Assembly (NCBI GenBank): GCA_009792885.1
Contig: WMCF01000015.1
Location: 16,122,813 to 16,186,812 of the forward strand
Length of the DNA stretch: 64,000 nt
From: Eremophila alpestris peregrina
Taxonomy: Eukaryota; Chordata; Aves; Passeriformes; Alaudidae
Direction of reading: 5' to 3'
Made by a program: the position numbers and the translations under genes. A model generated the notes under the pieces. That model had not been told where the DNA came from and searched no databases. It saw nothing but the letters and a program-made list of their open reading frames with translations. Shown here one piece after another: positions 14,101 to 26,290 of this stretch; position 1 is the stretch's first letter; each line of letters opens with the position of its first letter.

Positions 14101-16681
14101 ATTTATCTGTGGACTGGGATGTTCTTTTCTAATCACTGGTTTATTATTAAAAAATCATTAAAAGCTTAAAAATTATTAAGAGATACCAGTAAGCTCATGT
14201 TTAGCTGCAAGTATAAATTATCTCCAGTTGCCTTGTGAAGCTTCTGGAGATTAGGCTGCTTTCAGATCTGTTTTCTGATAGTGCCTTCATCTTTTACCAA
14301 CAGCCTGAAACAAAATTCAGTCTTTATAATCAGTTATTTACAAATCAGTGGTTATGTTTGTGCAACCATTCATGACCTTCATATTTTTGAGTCTCTTTTA
14401 AAAAATATTTTCTATGGCAGAGAAAACTCAGTAAAAGTTTCATTTTCTTTTAAAGCTGTATCATTTCCCATGTGATTTAGACTCTTGAGATTCCAGGCAG
14501 GAACAGAAATTGGACAAAGGATTCCAGTTTGGCTGTATGGGGGGAACCAGAAGAAGCAATGGTGAATTACTGCAAGCACTTGCATCTGTTCTCTGATACA
14601 ATTTAAATCTTGACCTGGGCATAGCCATGAATTATCTGCAGGTAGACATGTACTTATTTGTAAAGAATGTGCTCCTGCTACATTGCTGCCTTCTTTGAGT
14701 TTGCATTCTGCTGAGGCTGGCATGTGGCTGTGAAAAACTTGTATTTTCAGCCACTCCCTGAAGCACAAATAATGAGAAGTTTAAGCCTGAGTTGATGTCT
14801 TGAGGCAAACATTTATACGGGACACTGCTTGGCTCAACAGGGGCAAAGACATCCCCAAAAAGTGTTTGCCACAATGATGACAGAGAGGAAACTGAGTGAG
14901 CCAAACAATACCCTGACCACATCACAACTATTCCTAGGAATGTGAGGAGAGAAAATAAGACGTGAACATATCTCCCAAGCCAACAAACCTTAAACAAAGC
15001 ATTTTTGAAGGACCTGTGTCTTGGGCTCCTGTCAGATACCTTATGGTGAAGCTTGCTATAGTGGCCTAGGGCATTCCTGATTCCAGGACCAACACAACCA
15101 CTGCCAAGGCAGCAGAGGAGAACATGTACCTGCATTTCATCTGTCTCTCTAGTCTGACATACAAATGTAAACTATTTTAATAAACCCACTAAAGCCTGTG
15201 AAATGGGTCGGGGATGGCCTGAGGACCAAGCTTTGTTTCCCCCCCTGCTGCTGCTGCACCAGGGCTATGACAGCTTTTAAGGAACAAACAAAGTCATGGG
15301 GAATGGCAGTATTTTACTCCAACAAAGCCCCCCAACAAAGCACAGGTCACCCACAGACTTCCACACTGCAAAACATGAGCTAGCCTAAAAAGGCTGGGAA
15401 AGTCAGCATTTCCTCAGCTCTAGTGATTCTATCTCATCCTTAGTCACCAAAATCTGTGCTACACCTCTGGCTTTCAGTGATCAAAGACAAACAGAAGCAG
15501 ACTCCATTGAGCCTGTGAGCAGACCCAGAATCCAGGCAGGGAACAGAAACAACACTACCTAAGTAACCTCTCTGCTTTGTGCCTCTTTGCACAGAGAATT
15601 AGCACAGCTTGCACATCCAAAAGCAAGTCTAAAGCATCAGGGATTCTGCCATAGGGGGAAAGTAATCATGAAGCAGTTAATTGAATAACCCCAGGAAGTT
15701 TTTTTCTGCTGGAAGCCATCCCATAAGGAGAATGAGAAGAAGATTTGTCCAAGTGGATTATTTTCTCCATGTGACTTGCTCCATATTATTTTCTCCACTC
15801 AGCACTCTTTAGGAATATGTTTATACTTGTGCCATGGTGCAAAGTCTTTTCTGGTAGATGTTGAACAATCTGTCTTCTCATTGGCAGAATTTATTTAGTA
15901 TTGCTTGCAATTACAAATAAGAGTGCTTGTCCCAAAGCATATTTTGGAGTATGTCTTACTTTCTTTTGCCAACCTCATCTGCCACAGTGACCTCCTTTCC
16001 AGCCCAGACTGATTTAATTAGCTGGTGATATCTCTGGGCTTTGGACCACCATGAGGATTTGAATTTCTGATGAGTTTAAATTACCAGATACTTGTGTAAC
16101 TGGCATAGCTCCATACTTATTCACTGGTGTCAGTCTCCTGTGCTGAACACTGGATTCCCAAGTGCTTCCCATATGACTTTCTGTCTGCCTCCTTTGTTCT
16201 TTTCAGATACATTTTTCTGATATGACTTTGGTTTGGTCATTGTTGAAGCAAATGTACAAAGATTGCTCTTGACACCCTTACCCTGCTGCACCTCCCTGTT
16301 CACACCTAGTTCTGTCTTTATAAAGTATTGCAGGGTCAGAACAAAGCAGGTGGGAAAGGAGTTCTGGGCAGCTCTGGATGTGATCTCAGAAATTGCACTG
16401 CAGCTGGTTTACAGTCCTGCTAACCCAGCTCAGGGTGAGGCTGGTCTTTGCCCCAAGGGTACACTGCTGGCTCATGTTCAGCTTATCTACAGGGTAGGTG
16501 CCCTTTGTCCCTCTGTCTTACCTGGCAAAGGTAGTAAAATCCATGCTTTATTCACTCACTTTGCCTGAAATTCTCTGTAGCCAACTAGTCCAAAAGGTAA
16601 TTCCCTGCTTTTTTCCTGGTGATGAGTTTCTTTTAGTAGAAGTCAATTGAAAGCTCTCAGCATGCAGTTATTTTGCCAGAC

Positions 16682-16701
16682 TTTTTTTTTTTTTTTTTTT
16701 T
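16682..16701. repeat. poly-T tract (20 nt)
   Basis: A homopolymer run in SIAH3 intron 1 with no recognisable retroelement body on either side, so it is not clearly a retrotransposon tail. Confidence 0.9.
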
Positions 16702-19700
16702 GCTATATATAAAATCTCCCTAAAAGCTTTCTTTTCTGGAGTGGAATTGAAACTGTCTTACCTGAAGCTGTGTTAAACAGAGTACATAATATTTGGTGTT
16801 ACTCTGCCCAAACTTTTGGATTTGTCTTAAAGAAACATCTATCCTGCTTGGTTTTTCTTTTGCATGAGTCAATGGAACTGTAGGGTATCAGTGAGGTCCA
16901 TTTAGTTTAATTTCAGCTAGACAAAAATGACATATCTATCCCAAGCTAGTCTTCCAGCTTCCTTGATTGTTGGTGGCAAGAAAAACAGTCTTTCTTAGGG
17001 AATGAAGAATCTTGCTGATCCTAGACTCCTAAGGATATTGCACCACAGAGAGCACCTCAGCTCTCAGGCAGGAAAAGCAGGGAACTCACAGTACTGCCCT
17101 CCTTTACTTGCAAAAGCCTGGGCTTCCCTGACTCCTGTGGCCTGTGATGTGCCTGTTCATAGAGGGGAGTCCAACCAGCACAGATAGCTCATCCCTGTGT
17201 GCAACCAGGTGTCCTCAGCTGAGCAGACATTGCAATGCAGCACTCAGACATCCCTGCTGAGGAGGAGGGTGTCTTCAGTCTGCCCTGTGCCCTTCAAAAG
17301 AGGTAAGTCTGCTGAACTCCAGCAGGTTTTTCATAAGGTCCTTTGCTGGATCGAGTTTGATAAATTTCAGAATAAGTATGTCTAAGTGTCTGATCCTGCA
17401 AAACACTCAGACTTTTCCATCTGTGCATGTGCTGGACACTGAGCCCCTGAGTGCTCCTGCTGAGGCTGGGGGACTGCCATGATCACCCCACTTGCCACCA
17501 TCCTGTTCCTATTTCAGCCTCTCATTTTCACAAAGCCTGAAGGTGACCGTACCCATCCCCTTGCCCCAGCTGCCCCATGTAATCCCTCTGTGGTGGTCAT
17601 TTACTCCATTTTTGTGCTTATTAATTTGCTTATTTTCCACATGGTGGTTCCCATGAGTGGAAGAACATTTTCATCCTCTGCTGATGTGGTTTTCTGCTCT
17701 GTAGCATCCGCCTCCTTGCTCATCTGTAGCATTTGTGCTCTGCACAAGGACATGTTACCAATTTAATATTTTTCTGTCTTATTTATGCTCCATTTCTCTG
17801 TTTCTCTTTACATTTCAGCTGGAATTTGATGTGAAAGAGTGTGTAATCTTGTGTTTAAAATATTCACAAGACCTGTGTCTCTTCTCAGCTATGCATTTAG
17901 TAGGAGCCGATGGGCACTTCATCAGCCACTCTGAACCCTAATACTTCCATGTGTGAAATACTAAAGCTGTTCAAATTATATTTTTTTTTAAACTGAGGAG
18001 GCCAATCTGGAAGTGAAAAGGGGTTTCAGTTTGGATCAGTTTAGAATTAAATTGCTCTGGAAGAAAAGACTAGAACTGAAAGCACTGCATCTGGTATGGA
18101 AATAGGTGATTAATTTCTTCCTAAAGTTGTTTCAAACCTTTCTGTCTTTTAAAAAAAGAACACCAAAATAAATATACAAAGTACTCAAAGTCCCCGATGT
18201 TCTCCTCTAGTGATGCTTTCATGGTATTGCTGAGATGAAAGGGGAGAGCTAAAGATAAATCCACTAATGTTATATAAGATGCTCAGAAATGCTTCTAAAT
18301 AAATAAAAGTACTTCAAATTGTACACTGCACATGTGTCAGGAAATTTATTGGCAGTGCCAAGATGCTCTTCCCTCTTTAGAGAATGCTATGGGAGAGCTG
18401 AGTGGGAGCACTGCAGGTGGTTACTAGCAGCAGGTCACCAGAGCAATTTTCAGGAAGTCTCCATGCACAAGGGAATTTTTTCCATTCAGCACAGCCCTCA
18501 ATAATCCCAAGGGGTAAGAGCTTTGTGTGAGGTTCTGAAAAACAGCTGAGCCACTGCCCTGGCCAGCTGCTTGTCCTTGCAGGATGGAAGCAGAAGGGAT
18601 GTGTGTCTTCTTTGGCACTGCACACATAAAACTACAGCTTAAATCCCTGCTGAAAGTGGATTTGCTTTGCCACACCAAAGCAGAGGGCAGATATTCTCTT
18701 TTGGGAGCTGGTGGGATCATTTCCATATCTCACTATGCTGGGGGGACAACAAGGGCTGTGGTTCCTTCAGCTGGACCTGCTTGCTCGAGCTCCAGTCCAG
18801 TGCAGGATGGCAGTCGAGTTTTGCAGGCAGGTAAAACCCTTGGCTTCCTTGCCAGCTGCATCCCCGGCTGGTGACACAATGTCTCACTGCTTTTTGTAGC
18901 TCAACTGGTCTCCCCCATGATCCTGTTAAAGTGAAACTTCATCCGTCAATAGCAAAACTGGTGGCATCAAGGATTGAATGATTGTGATTTCCTCTAAGAC
19001 AGGTTGGAGGAAAATAAGACAACCAAAGTCGCACTGAAGTTAGTGATGCTTTCCTTTCAGCAGGAGCAAGGAAAGCCCCAAATTAGGTTTTTGAATGACA
19101 GATGAGGAGAATCATTTGCTTTAAGGCTTTGGTGCAGCAGGGAATGGGAAGCATGAAAAAGAGCAAGAGCAGAGAAGAAAAGATACTTAACATAAAGAGG
19201 TAAGCTATGGAAAGAAAGAAAACTAACACAGTCTGATAAGGTGTTCAATGACTGAACATCTGTGTTTTTTATTTCCAAACTCTCCACATGCATACAGAGG
19301 TGGGCTGGGAAGTTGAGGTCACATTCAGCTAGACCCAAGCAGCTTCCCCTACCTCCATCAGAAGCTGATGTGGCTCAGCTTTGCTCAGTTCTGCTGCAAA
19401 AATCGCAGCAAAAACAGGCCCAGTGTATTGCCTAAACCTCGTTCAGCTCTCCAAAGGAATTCCCTCCTTATTGGTGGCTCATGCAGTGCCCGACACCCAC
19501 CTCCAGGGGCTCCAAAGAGAACCATGGCTCTGTACCCTTCTGTGCCGTGCCATGGGTGCCAGTGCCAATGCCACAAGAGGTGCCAAGGGCAGCCCATCAT
19601 GGCCATTGCTCCCATGGTCACCATGCCAGGGGAGCAGCAGGCCTTGACACCCCAACCCCATGCAGCCAGGAGAGCATGGCAGTCTTCCCTTGCACCTTAC

Positions 19701-20552
19701 TTCCTCATTCAGCTCCCAGTAAAGCTGCATAAAAACTGTCTCCACTGCCACCCTGTGAAAGGATTCAAACTTTGGGGCCACCAAAGTAGACATGAAGTCT
19801 CAACTCTGGGCCAGGCAGAACAAGAATCATGGGCTTTTAAACAGCATAGGAAACACCAAAATCCCAGGAAGGCACAGACACAGCAGCTTCTCTACCTCAT
19901 TTTACCAGAGCCCTTGGGATCTGGTGTGCTACCTTTAAACTCAATTTATTGCATTGCTTAAGAATCTCAGATTGTTTCTGAGAAAAAAAGAAGCTTTTAA
20001 ATGTCACCCAGCTATGTATGCCAGGAGCTCTTTGCTACCAGGTGAGAATCTTAATGGTTAAACAAAAAATTATACTCTCTGTAAATTCTGATTTTGAGGC
20101 AAAATTCATGGTGTCTGGGAACCTGACTGAGGACATTTTAGCACCTGGGACCTCCAGGACCATATTCAGTGTGACTTCAATCTGCTGGGAAGCAGACTGA
20201 GGCCTTGCCACTGATTTCATATAATCAAGCCTTGTATTAGAACACCCCCTTTTCCTCTGCAACCTCTGTGTTAGTCACAGCAATTCCTTTGGGACAATAT
20301 TTCTCCCAGGAAAGTTACCCAGGCTATTATGTCTAACCCAAAGGGCTGCACTGAGAAATTCCTGATTTACTGAGCCAGGTCAGAGTGGGTGGATTACAAA
20401 GTAATGTGTGGCAGTGTCTGATGGCTACTCCTCGCTCTGCTGTCAAACACCCTGTCAAGGGGAGAGACGTTTCTCTAATATTAAAATAACAATACTGTCT
20501 TCCATTGATAACATCTGACTTTAAATGTCCTGCAATCAGGTCAGATTTAAAT

Positions 20553-20880
20553 CAGAATCAGAGAATCCCAGAATAGTTTGAGTTGGAAGAGACCTTTTAA
20601 AGGCCATCTACTTCAGCCCCACCACAATGAGTAGGGACATCTTCAACAAGATCAGGCTGCTCAGAGCTGTGTCCAACCTGACCTTGAATGTTTCCAGGTA
20701 CAGGGCATCAACCACCTCTCTGGGAAAACTGCCAGTGTTTCACCACCCTTATAATAAAAAAACTTCTTCATTATATCTAATTTAAATCGATTCTCCTTCA
20801 GTTTAAAACCATTACCCTTGCGCTATTGCCTCAAATTCACTCTCAAAATCAGATGTGGGTAGGAAAGGACTCAGCACTTG
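20553..20880 (-). mobile_element. CR1 LINE fragment, ~0.3 kb
   Basis: The plus strand reads AATCAGAGAATCCCAGAATA then GAGTTGGAAGAGACC, followed by the standard CR1 3' blocks (CTGACCTTGAATGTTTCCAG, GGGCATCAACCACCTCTCTG, CAGTTTAAAACCATTACCCT). Homology fades at about 20880. It is minus strand and 5'-truncated, in SIAH3 intron 1. Confidence 0.9.
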
Positions 20881-23417
20881 CCCACTCTATCCCATCTCCA
20901 GAGCTGCAGCACAACGCACAGGGTCAGTTAACAATGGTAACTTCCTGCAGTGCGTGTGGGCTGGGAGGTGAGGAGAAGGAAGCCTGAGCCTGTTAGCACA
21001 GAAACTTCTGAGGTGGGGGCTCTTTCCCTTCCTCTCCCAAGGAGACATTGTGTTTGTTACTCTGTGAGACCATGCAGAAGCTCAGAGCTGTCCTGCATTG
21101 CAGAGTGCTTGGGATGAAGCCCGTGCTGCCCTTTGCTGTCGTCCACAGTCGTGCAGGTGAATGGCTCTGAAGGCTTAAGGTTAATGGCTTGCTGGAGAGA
21201 GGGGTTCCTGGGGCCAGGGAGCAGCAGCAGATGGAGAGCCCCTAGGGAGAGCTGCCTGAGTGTGCTGTGCCTCCCCTCTGCAGGGCACCCTCAAAGTCAC
21301 GTCTCAGGACACACTGAGGCTACTGGGGTGCTCAGGGTCAACTGGAATCCCTTCAAGCAGAGGCAGGGCTGAAGGAGGCATGACAAAGCCCTACCTGCTG
21401 CTATCCACATCCCTACAAAAGAAAATCTGAGATGCCCAGCACTCCCACAGTCCTAGCCCATAGCTGGGGTGGGAAACAGGCACCTTGCCAAAAGCCCAGG
21501 TTTGCAGGTAGCAGGGTATTTTACAGCTCCTCTCATCGCAGCTGTCACAATCCTGCTGGTACTGGGGTCAAATGCCACTTTGTCTCCAAATCACAGCCCT
21601 GCATGGGAGATTTTAGGTTGTCTGGGCTGAGACAGTGGCATCTGGGGGTTGTTAGCAGCAGGTTTCAGAGTCGCTCTCCTCCCTTGCACCAAATAGATCT
21701 CATGGGGATGTAATGCACCCTAGCACTTTAATGCTCCTGGAGATAAAGTGGATTACAATGCTATTTGGCTGCCACTGGGTGCAGAGCCAAACTGTTATAA
21801 CAGGATTCAAATCCCTTCCCTAAGTCAGAACAGATTTGCTTGTTGCTTAAAAACTAGCTGAAGGACAGCTTGGGCCCATAAAGCATGTTATGACCCTTTT
21901 AGAATATAAGATTGAACTATTTTATGACCTTATTTGAATATTCTTTCTTTGTAATTCAACAAGTTCCTTGAAGTCCTACAGAGGTGGAGATTGGTGTTTT
22001 CTACAAGAATATGGTAAACACACCTTTTTATTACATAAATGAACAGTTTTTGCACTCCCCAAAGGGTTAAAAATTGTGTGTAAAAAGCCAGTAACTACTT
22101 GAATGAGGAAGATCTGTTTTACCCAGCCATATGCAGCATCTCATGAAGCATCAGCACCTATCTGGAATGTGAGTGCACTGCTGTCCCCTGCCATGTGAGG
22201 CTGGCTGTGGGGACAGGGAGTGATGCTAAGGAGTGAGGATACCCCCCTCCTCCCCAAATTAATCTTTTAGTTTGCAGTTCTGGGAAGAATTGTTATTGAC
22301 AGGGGACAAATGTACAGGAATTGACTCAGCCTCACCTCTGCAGGATCAGAAAACCCTGTCCATTTCTTCCATGCAAATGGAGCACATTTAAACTTTCCCT
22401 GCATGCTGGGACCTGCAGCCAGCAGCATAAGTATTGCTCCTTTAATCAGTACGGGTTTGGAGGGAGCTGCCACTTGGCTGGAGAGCTCTGTTGCCCTGCT
22501 GTGCCTCTCCAGTGGAATATATGTCTGGCTGACCACATGCTTGAAGGAAGACAGGTTACAAAGTAATGGATATAATATGATTGAGGACAAAGGTGACCTA
22601 TAGAAGTGTGGTAAGTAAGTGGTTTTCTCTGCTTGGCAAGTGAATTTTGATCTCAGCGTAGCACTGTGCTCTGGGACTCTGCTATGTCTGGGAAAGCTTT
22701 GTAGGAGGACAAAGAGCAGAAAGCAGCAAGAAGGACAAAGGCTCTGAAACAAATACCCTCTCCCATTCATTCTCCTGCCAAACCAACAAAACAGAAGGGG
22801 ACAGTTGCAAAATTGTCTTCCCTTCCTAGAGTCACCCATGTCAGCCTGTCAAGTGCAGGGAAAATAGCAGCAGATCAATAGAGGTCTCTGTGCTGACACT
22901 TTTACCACCTTGCCCTTTAAGAAACACAGAAATGTTCATCAGCCTTCCCAATTAATGAGCCTTTCAGTGGGAAGAAATACACAGATTCCTCTCTAATTGT
23001 GTGCTTCTCTACCAGCCTCTGTATCTCTCCTGAAAGAAGAGGTAAGTGGGTTCTGGTCATTGTCAGAGGTCCAGGCTGTGATGGTGATGACAGCATTCTG
23101 GCATAACAGGAGTGCCCCCTTGGTCTGGCTGCAGGTCTGTGGCAGCAGAAGCTGGTGAAACCTCCCCTCGAGGGTAGCAGGTCTTCCCTGTCCTCTGGTG
23201 CTCCCTGAGTGCTTTCCATGATGCCACACCTCTGACACACATGCATGATCACCAGCCACAGATCCTCCTGTGTGGGCTGAATGCCAGTACCTTCCCTGAG
23301 CACTCCCTTGGGTGGAAGGAGTGAAAATGGAGGTCCTGTAGCAATTGACTTTAATGAAGTTATGTGCTTTGGCACTGATTGAGGCCCTGACCCGTGTGAA
23401 GGATGTCAGCGTGCATG

Positions 23418-23435
23418 ATCACACCAGGGTGTGAT
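23418..23435. repeat. short perfect inverted repeat
   Basis: ATCACACC-AG-GGTGTGAT: 8-bp perfect arms around a 2-bp centre in SIAH3 intron 1. It could be chance in a region this long. Confidence 0.5.
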
Positions 23436-24879
23436 GCCTGTCACTTATCATTTGCACCAATCAGCCAGGAGTCCCCTTGCACCAGCACTGTGGAGATACA
23501 GAATAAAGTAATCCCTTTGCAAAAGGTTTGCAATTTTGAAGTAAGCACAAACATTTAAGCCTTTAAGAAAAGGGAGAGAAATGACATTGCTCCTAGCCCT
23601 TGTTTCCTGGCAGGTTTGTGTTCATTGACCGCAAACCTTAATACAGTTTTCACTCCACTTGTCAATTGTTAAGATAGATTTGGGGGCCGTCAACAAAATG
23701 TTACAGTTGAAAAGACCCAGCTAGAAATAATAGACTAAGAAACATCAAAGTAGTCATAATACTGTAAATCACCACAGAAGAATGTTTGGCCCTTTCACAT
23801 TTCACGGTTCCTGTGATGTCTTTTGAGAGCAACAACAACCTCCCTGGGCATCCCTGGGTGAGAAATGGGCACCCTGAGAACAGGTTAACCTGGCTTGACT
23901 CTGACACCAGGTTTTGGTCAAGGTGCCTTGCTTGCCCAGAGCCAGTAGGCTCCAGCTGGCCCACAGGCTGCTCTGGGTGAACAAGTGTTTGTGTCATGCT
24001 GGGCACAAAGGGACCTGATCCCCACATCTCCTCTGGATGCTGCCACAAAGTGGTGATGTGTTCCTTAAGCAGCTGGAGGGAAGCTGAACACCTGGGTAGC
24101 CCATCAGAGCTAAATTTAATTGGCTGGTTGTGAGCTGGGCAACCTGGGAGCACTTGCACAGCATGTTTCACTCTACAGTCAGAGGGGTTTATCAGAGCAG
24201 AGGGTTTCTCCTCAGCTTGTTCATCTGAATGGGGTCTCAACAGGCTCCTGTGGAGACACCTGTGCCACTGGGTTCCCAATGCAGCCTTATCAGGGGATCA
24301 ATTCCCACCCAGGACAAGGCAGTTATTGCTGGGGCTTCACTGCCACACCAGACTTTTTCCTAGAGGCTCCTGTTTGTTTCAAGGAGAATTTGCTTCCAGT
24401 GCTTACATTCAAAGGCTGCCAAGGCAGTACTGAGATTGTCTTGCTGCTGGGCTTTCAGACTGAGCAGAGAAGAGCTTGGCCATGGGGGATTTTAGCAAAA
24501 TGAAGTGCCCTGTGTGTTTAACACAGTTGCAGCTCCTGCAATAGCAAACCTGCAACTCAGCAGGACCTGAAATGATAAACTTGGATCTAGTCTTAGGCAA
24601 CAGCGGAGAAATAGTCACTCCCCTGTATGCTTATGGGACCTTATCAGACAGTTCCACTGCCACTGAAATTGTGTTGGGACCTGTTCTGTGCTAACAGACT
24701 TTTTTCTACTATTTTTATTTTTTAAATAACGAAAATTACAGATGAAAGTAGCCGAAGACAGTCATACAAAAGTGTTGAGCACAGAAGAATTCACTCTACA
24801 AAATCTCCCCGTGCGCTTAGGAATGCAGCTGTTTCTTTTGCCCATTCAGACAACCAGACCCTTTCAGATAATGACAGGG

Positions 24880-25160
24880 CTGTGTGTTTTTACCTTGTGA
24901 GGAGCGTGGAGCCAGCAGAGGCGAGCCTGCACCCCAGCGGTTCATGCCCTGCCCAGGCGGCAGTGCTCAGAGCACAACCTTGCGGGAAAATCCTCCCGGA
25001 GCCGGCACCCTGCTAGAAGCGATCTCTTCCTGCCTAAGCACAGCCTGAGACGGGAAAAATGACTGTGGGAAACATGCCCCCTTTTTGTGAAGCGATGCTG
25101 TTCTGAAGAGGGATTTACACCATCAATGGGCGTCCCAGGGGCCAGGAGCTCGGGAAAGAT
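24880..25160. promoter_or_regulatory. CpG-enriched stretch in SIAH3 intron 1
   Basis: A GC-rich patch about 1 kb downstream of exon 1 with about a dozen CpGs by eye in 280 bp, well above the rest of the intron. It may be the outer part of the SIAH3 promoter CpG region or a separate element. No ORF or repeat explains it. Confidence 0.3.
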
Positions 25161-26086
25161 GCTTCCTTCAACCCCTCCAAGTAGCTCACAGGGACCCTTG
25201 CAGAGCCAAAAATAAGTAGTTCAGAATTAAATTAATTTCTAAGCTTGCATCAGGATAGCGGAGCTACCTCACAAGTCAGGTCAGCAAGGACTCACAAAAC
25301 AGAAGCCACTTCATTAAAGTTGGTCATTCACTAGTGTGATAAAGTAATTAAAGCCTCCTGATTGCTTTCTCCCCCTGCCGCTCCTTCTCCTCTACAAACA
25401 TGAAGGCTCTGGTATAGATGGAGCTGTTGACACTTTGCCAGTGAAAATTCAGAACTGTGCAAGTAAAAGAAATGTTTTTATGGGGACTATAAATAGTTTT
25501 GCGTTAAAGCAAATATATTCTCCTTCCTAAAATAGGTTCACCTTTCAAACAGCTTAAGGACAGTTTCCGCGCCAGAGGAATGTCTTCAACTCCCCCCAGG
25601 AGACAGAAACAGCCGCTTTTCCCCTGAAAGAGCAAACGACAGCAGAGGAGATCCCTCTGCTGCCACCCCCCTCTTCCTGTTCCCCACTGCCTGGCAGCAT
25701 CCCTCTGTGCTGGGGTGTCAGCCTGGGAGACCACACAGCACCCTTCTACTAGAAAGGGATGTTAATTCATCCCACTAACTTTTCCAATCATTTTTACTAA
25801 AAGCTTGCAACATACATGCTCATTATGTGGGTGAAAAGGATGAGGAAACTTTGGGGAGGGGGAACCGCCACTTCCCTCGATCTCTCGGAGCAGCGGGTCG
25901 CTTCTCCTTTGCTCCCAAGGGAATCATGCGTTCAGACAATGCAAACATCCTCTCTGCCAGGGCTGCAATGTGTTAACAGCACTCTCCCCTTGCTGCCAGA
26001 GCATAATTTCATTCCCTGTGGAGAATCACGGGTGGCGGTGGTGGGGAAGACGAGATGTTAGAAGAGAAAATGCATTTTTAACTCAC

Positions 26087-26221
26087 CTTGAGGCTGTGTG
26101 TTGGGTTGACGACGCAGACAAGTTGCCCTGCAGCTGAGAAAACCCTCTTTGCCTTGTAGTGCTGAAACCGCAGGTGAATAAGATCTAACACAGCCCCAAA
26201 GCACTGGGTGAAGAAAAGCAT
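26087..26221 (-). CDS. SIAH3: SIAH3 coding exon 1 (first 45 codons)
   Basis: Read on the minus strand, an ATG at 26221-26219 opens a 135-nt exon beginning MLFFTQCFGAVLDLIHLRFQ and ending in Thr-His-Ser-Leu-Lys. It is followed directly by a consensus donor (CTCAAG|GTGAGT), so the intron is phase 0. From memory this matches the N-terminus of mammalian SIAH3 almost residue for residue; the one change I note is Ser for Asn two residues before the splice site. SIAH3 is a short SIAH-family protein without the catalytic RING of SIAH1/2. It is reported to act at mitochondria and to oppose PINK1/parkin accumulation. The start is favoured because it matches the family start and because the in-frame upstream codons back to a stop at 26390-26392 contain no ATG. 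The context is moderate (G at -3, C at +4). The second exon, carrying His-rich and substrate-binding regions, is absent from the window, so intron 1 exceeds 26 kb. The exon is too short and too spliced to stand out as an ORF. Confidence 0.94.
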
Positions 26222-26238
26222 CACAACTTTTGGCGTTG

Positions 26239-26257
26239 CTACTGCTGCGGCTGCTGC

Positions 26258-26290
<33 letters not shown>

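Larger units (their letters stand above)
1..26086 (-). other. SIAH3: SIAH3 intron 1 (partial, 3' part beyond window)
   Basis: Everything left of the SIAH3 donor at 26086 is inferred to be intron, because no open frame here resembles the SIAH3 second exon (which should give a minus-strand ORF of well over 100 codons with the SIAH substrate-binding fold). What I can see in it: two CR1 fragments (6713-7262 and 20553-20880), poly-T/poly-A and CA tracts, a CpG-enriched stretch near 24.9-25.2 kb, and AT-rich segments rich in TAATTA-type sites. The remaining open frames are short, mutually overlapping and unlike any protein I recognise. Unrecognised lncRNA exons cannot be excluded. Confidence 0.8.

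Noticed and set aside
22267..22839. 190-codon minus-strand open frame in SIAH3 intron 1
   Set aside because: No recognisable domain and biased low-information composition; an overlapping plus-strand frame is also open. Most likely chance.
23701..24279. 192-codon minus-strand open frame in SIAH3 intron 1
   Set aside because: No similarity I can recognise and no splice or promoter context; the opposite strand is also open.
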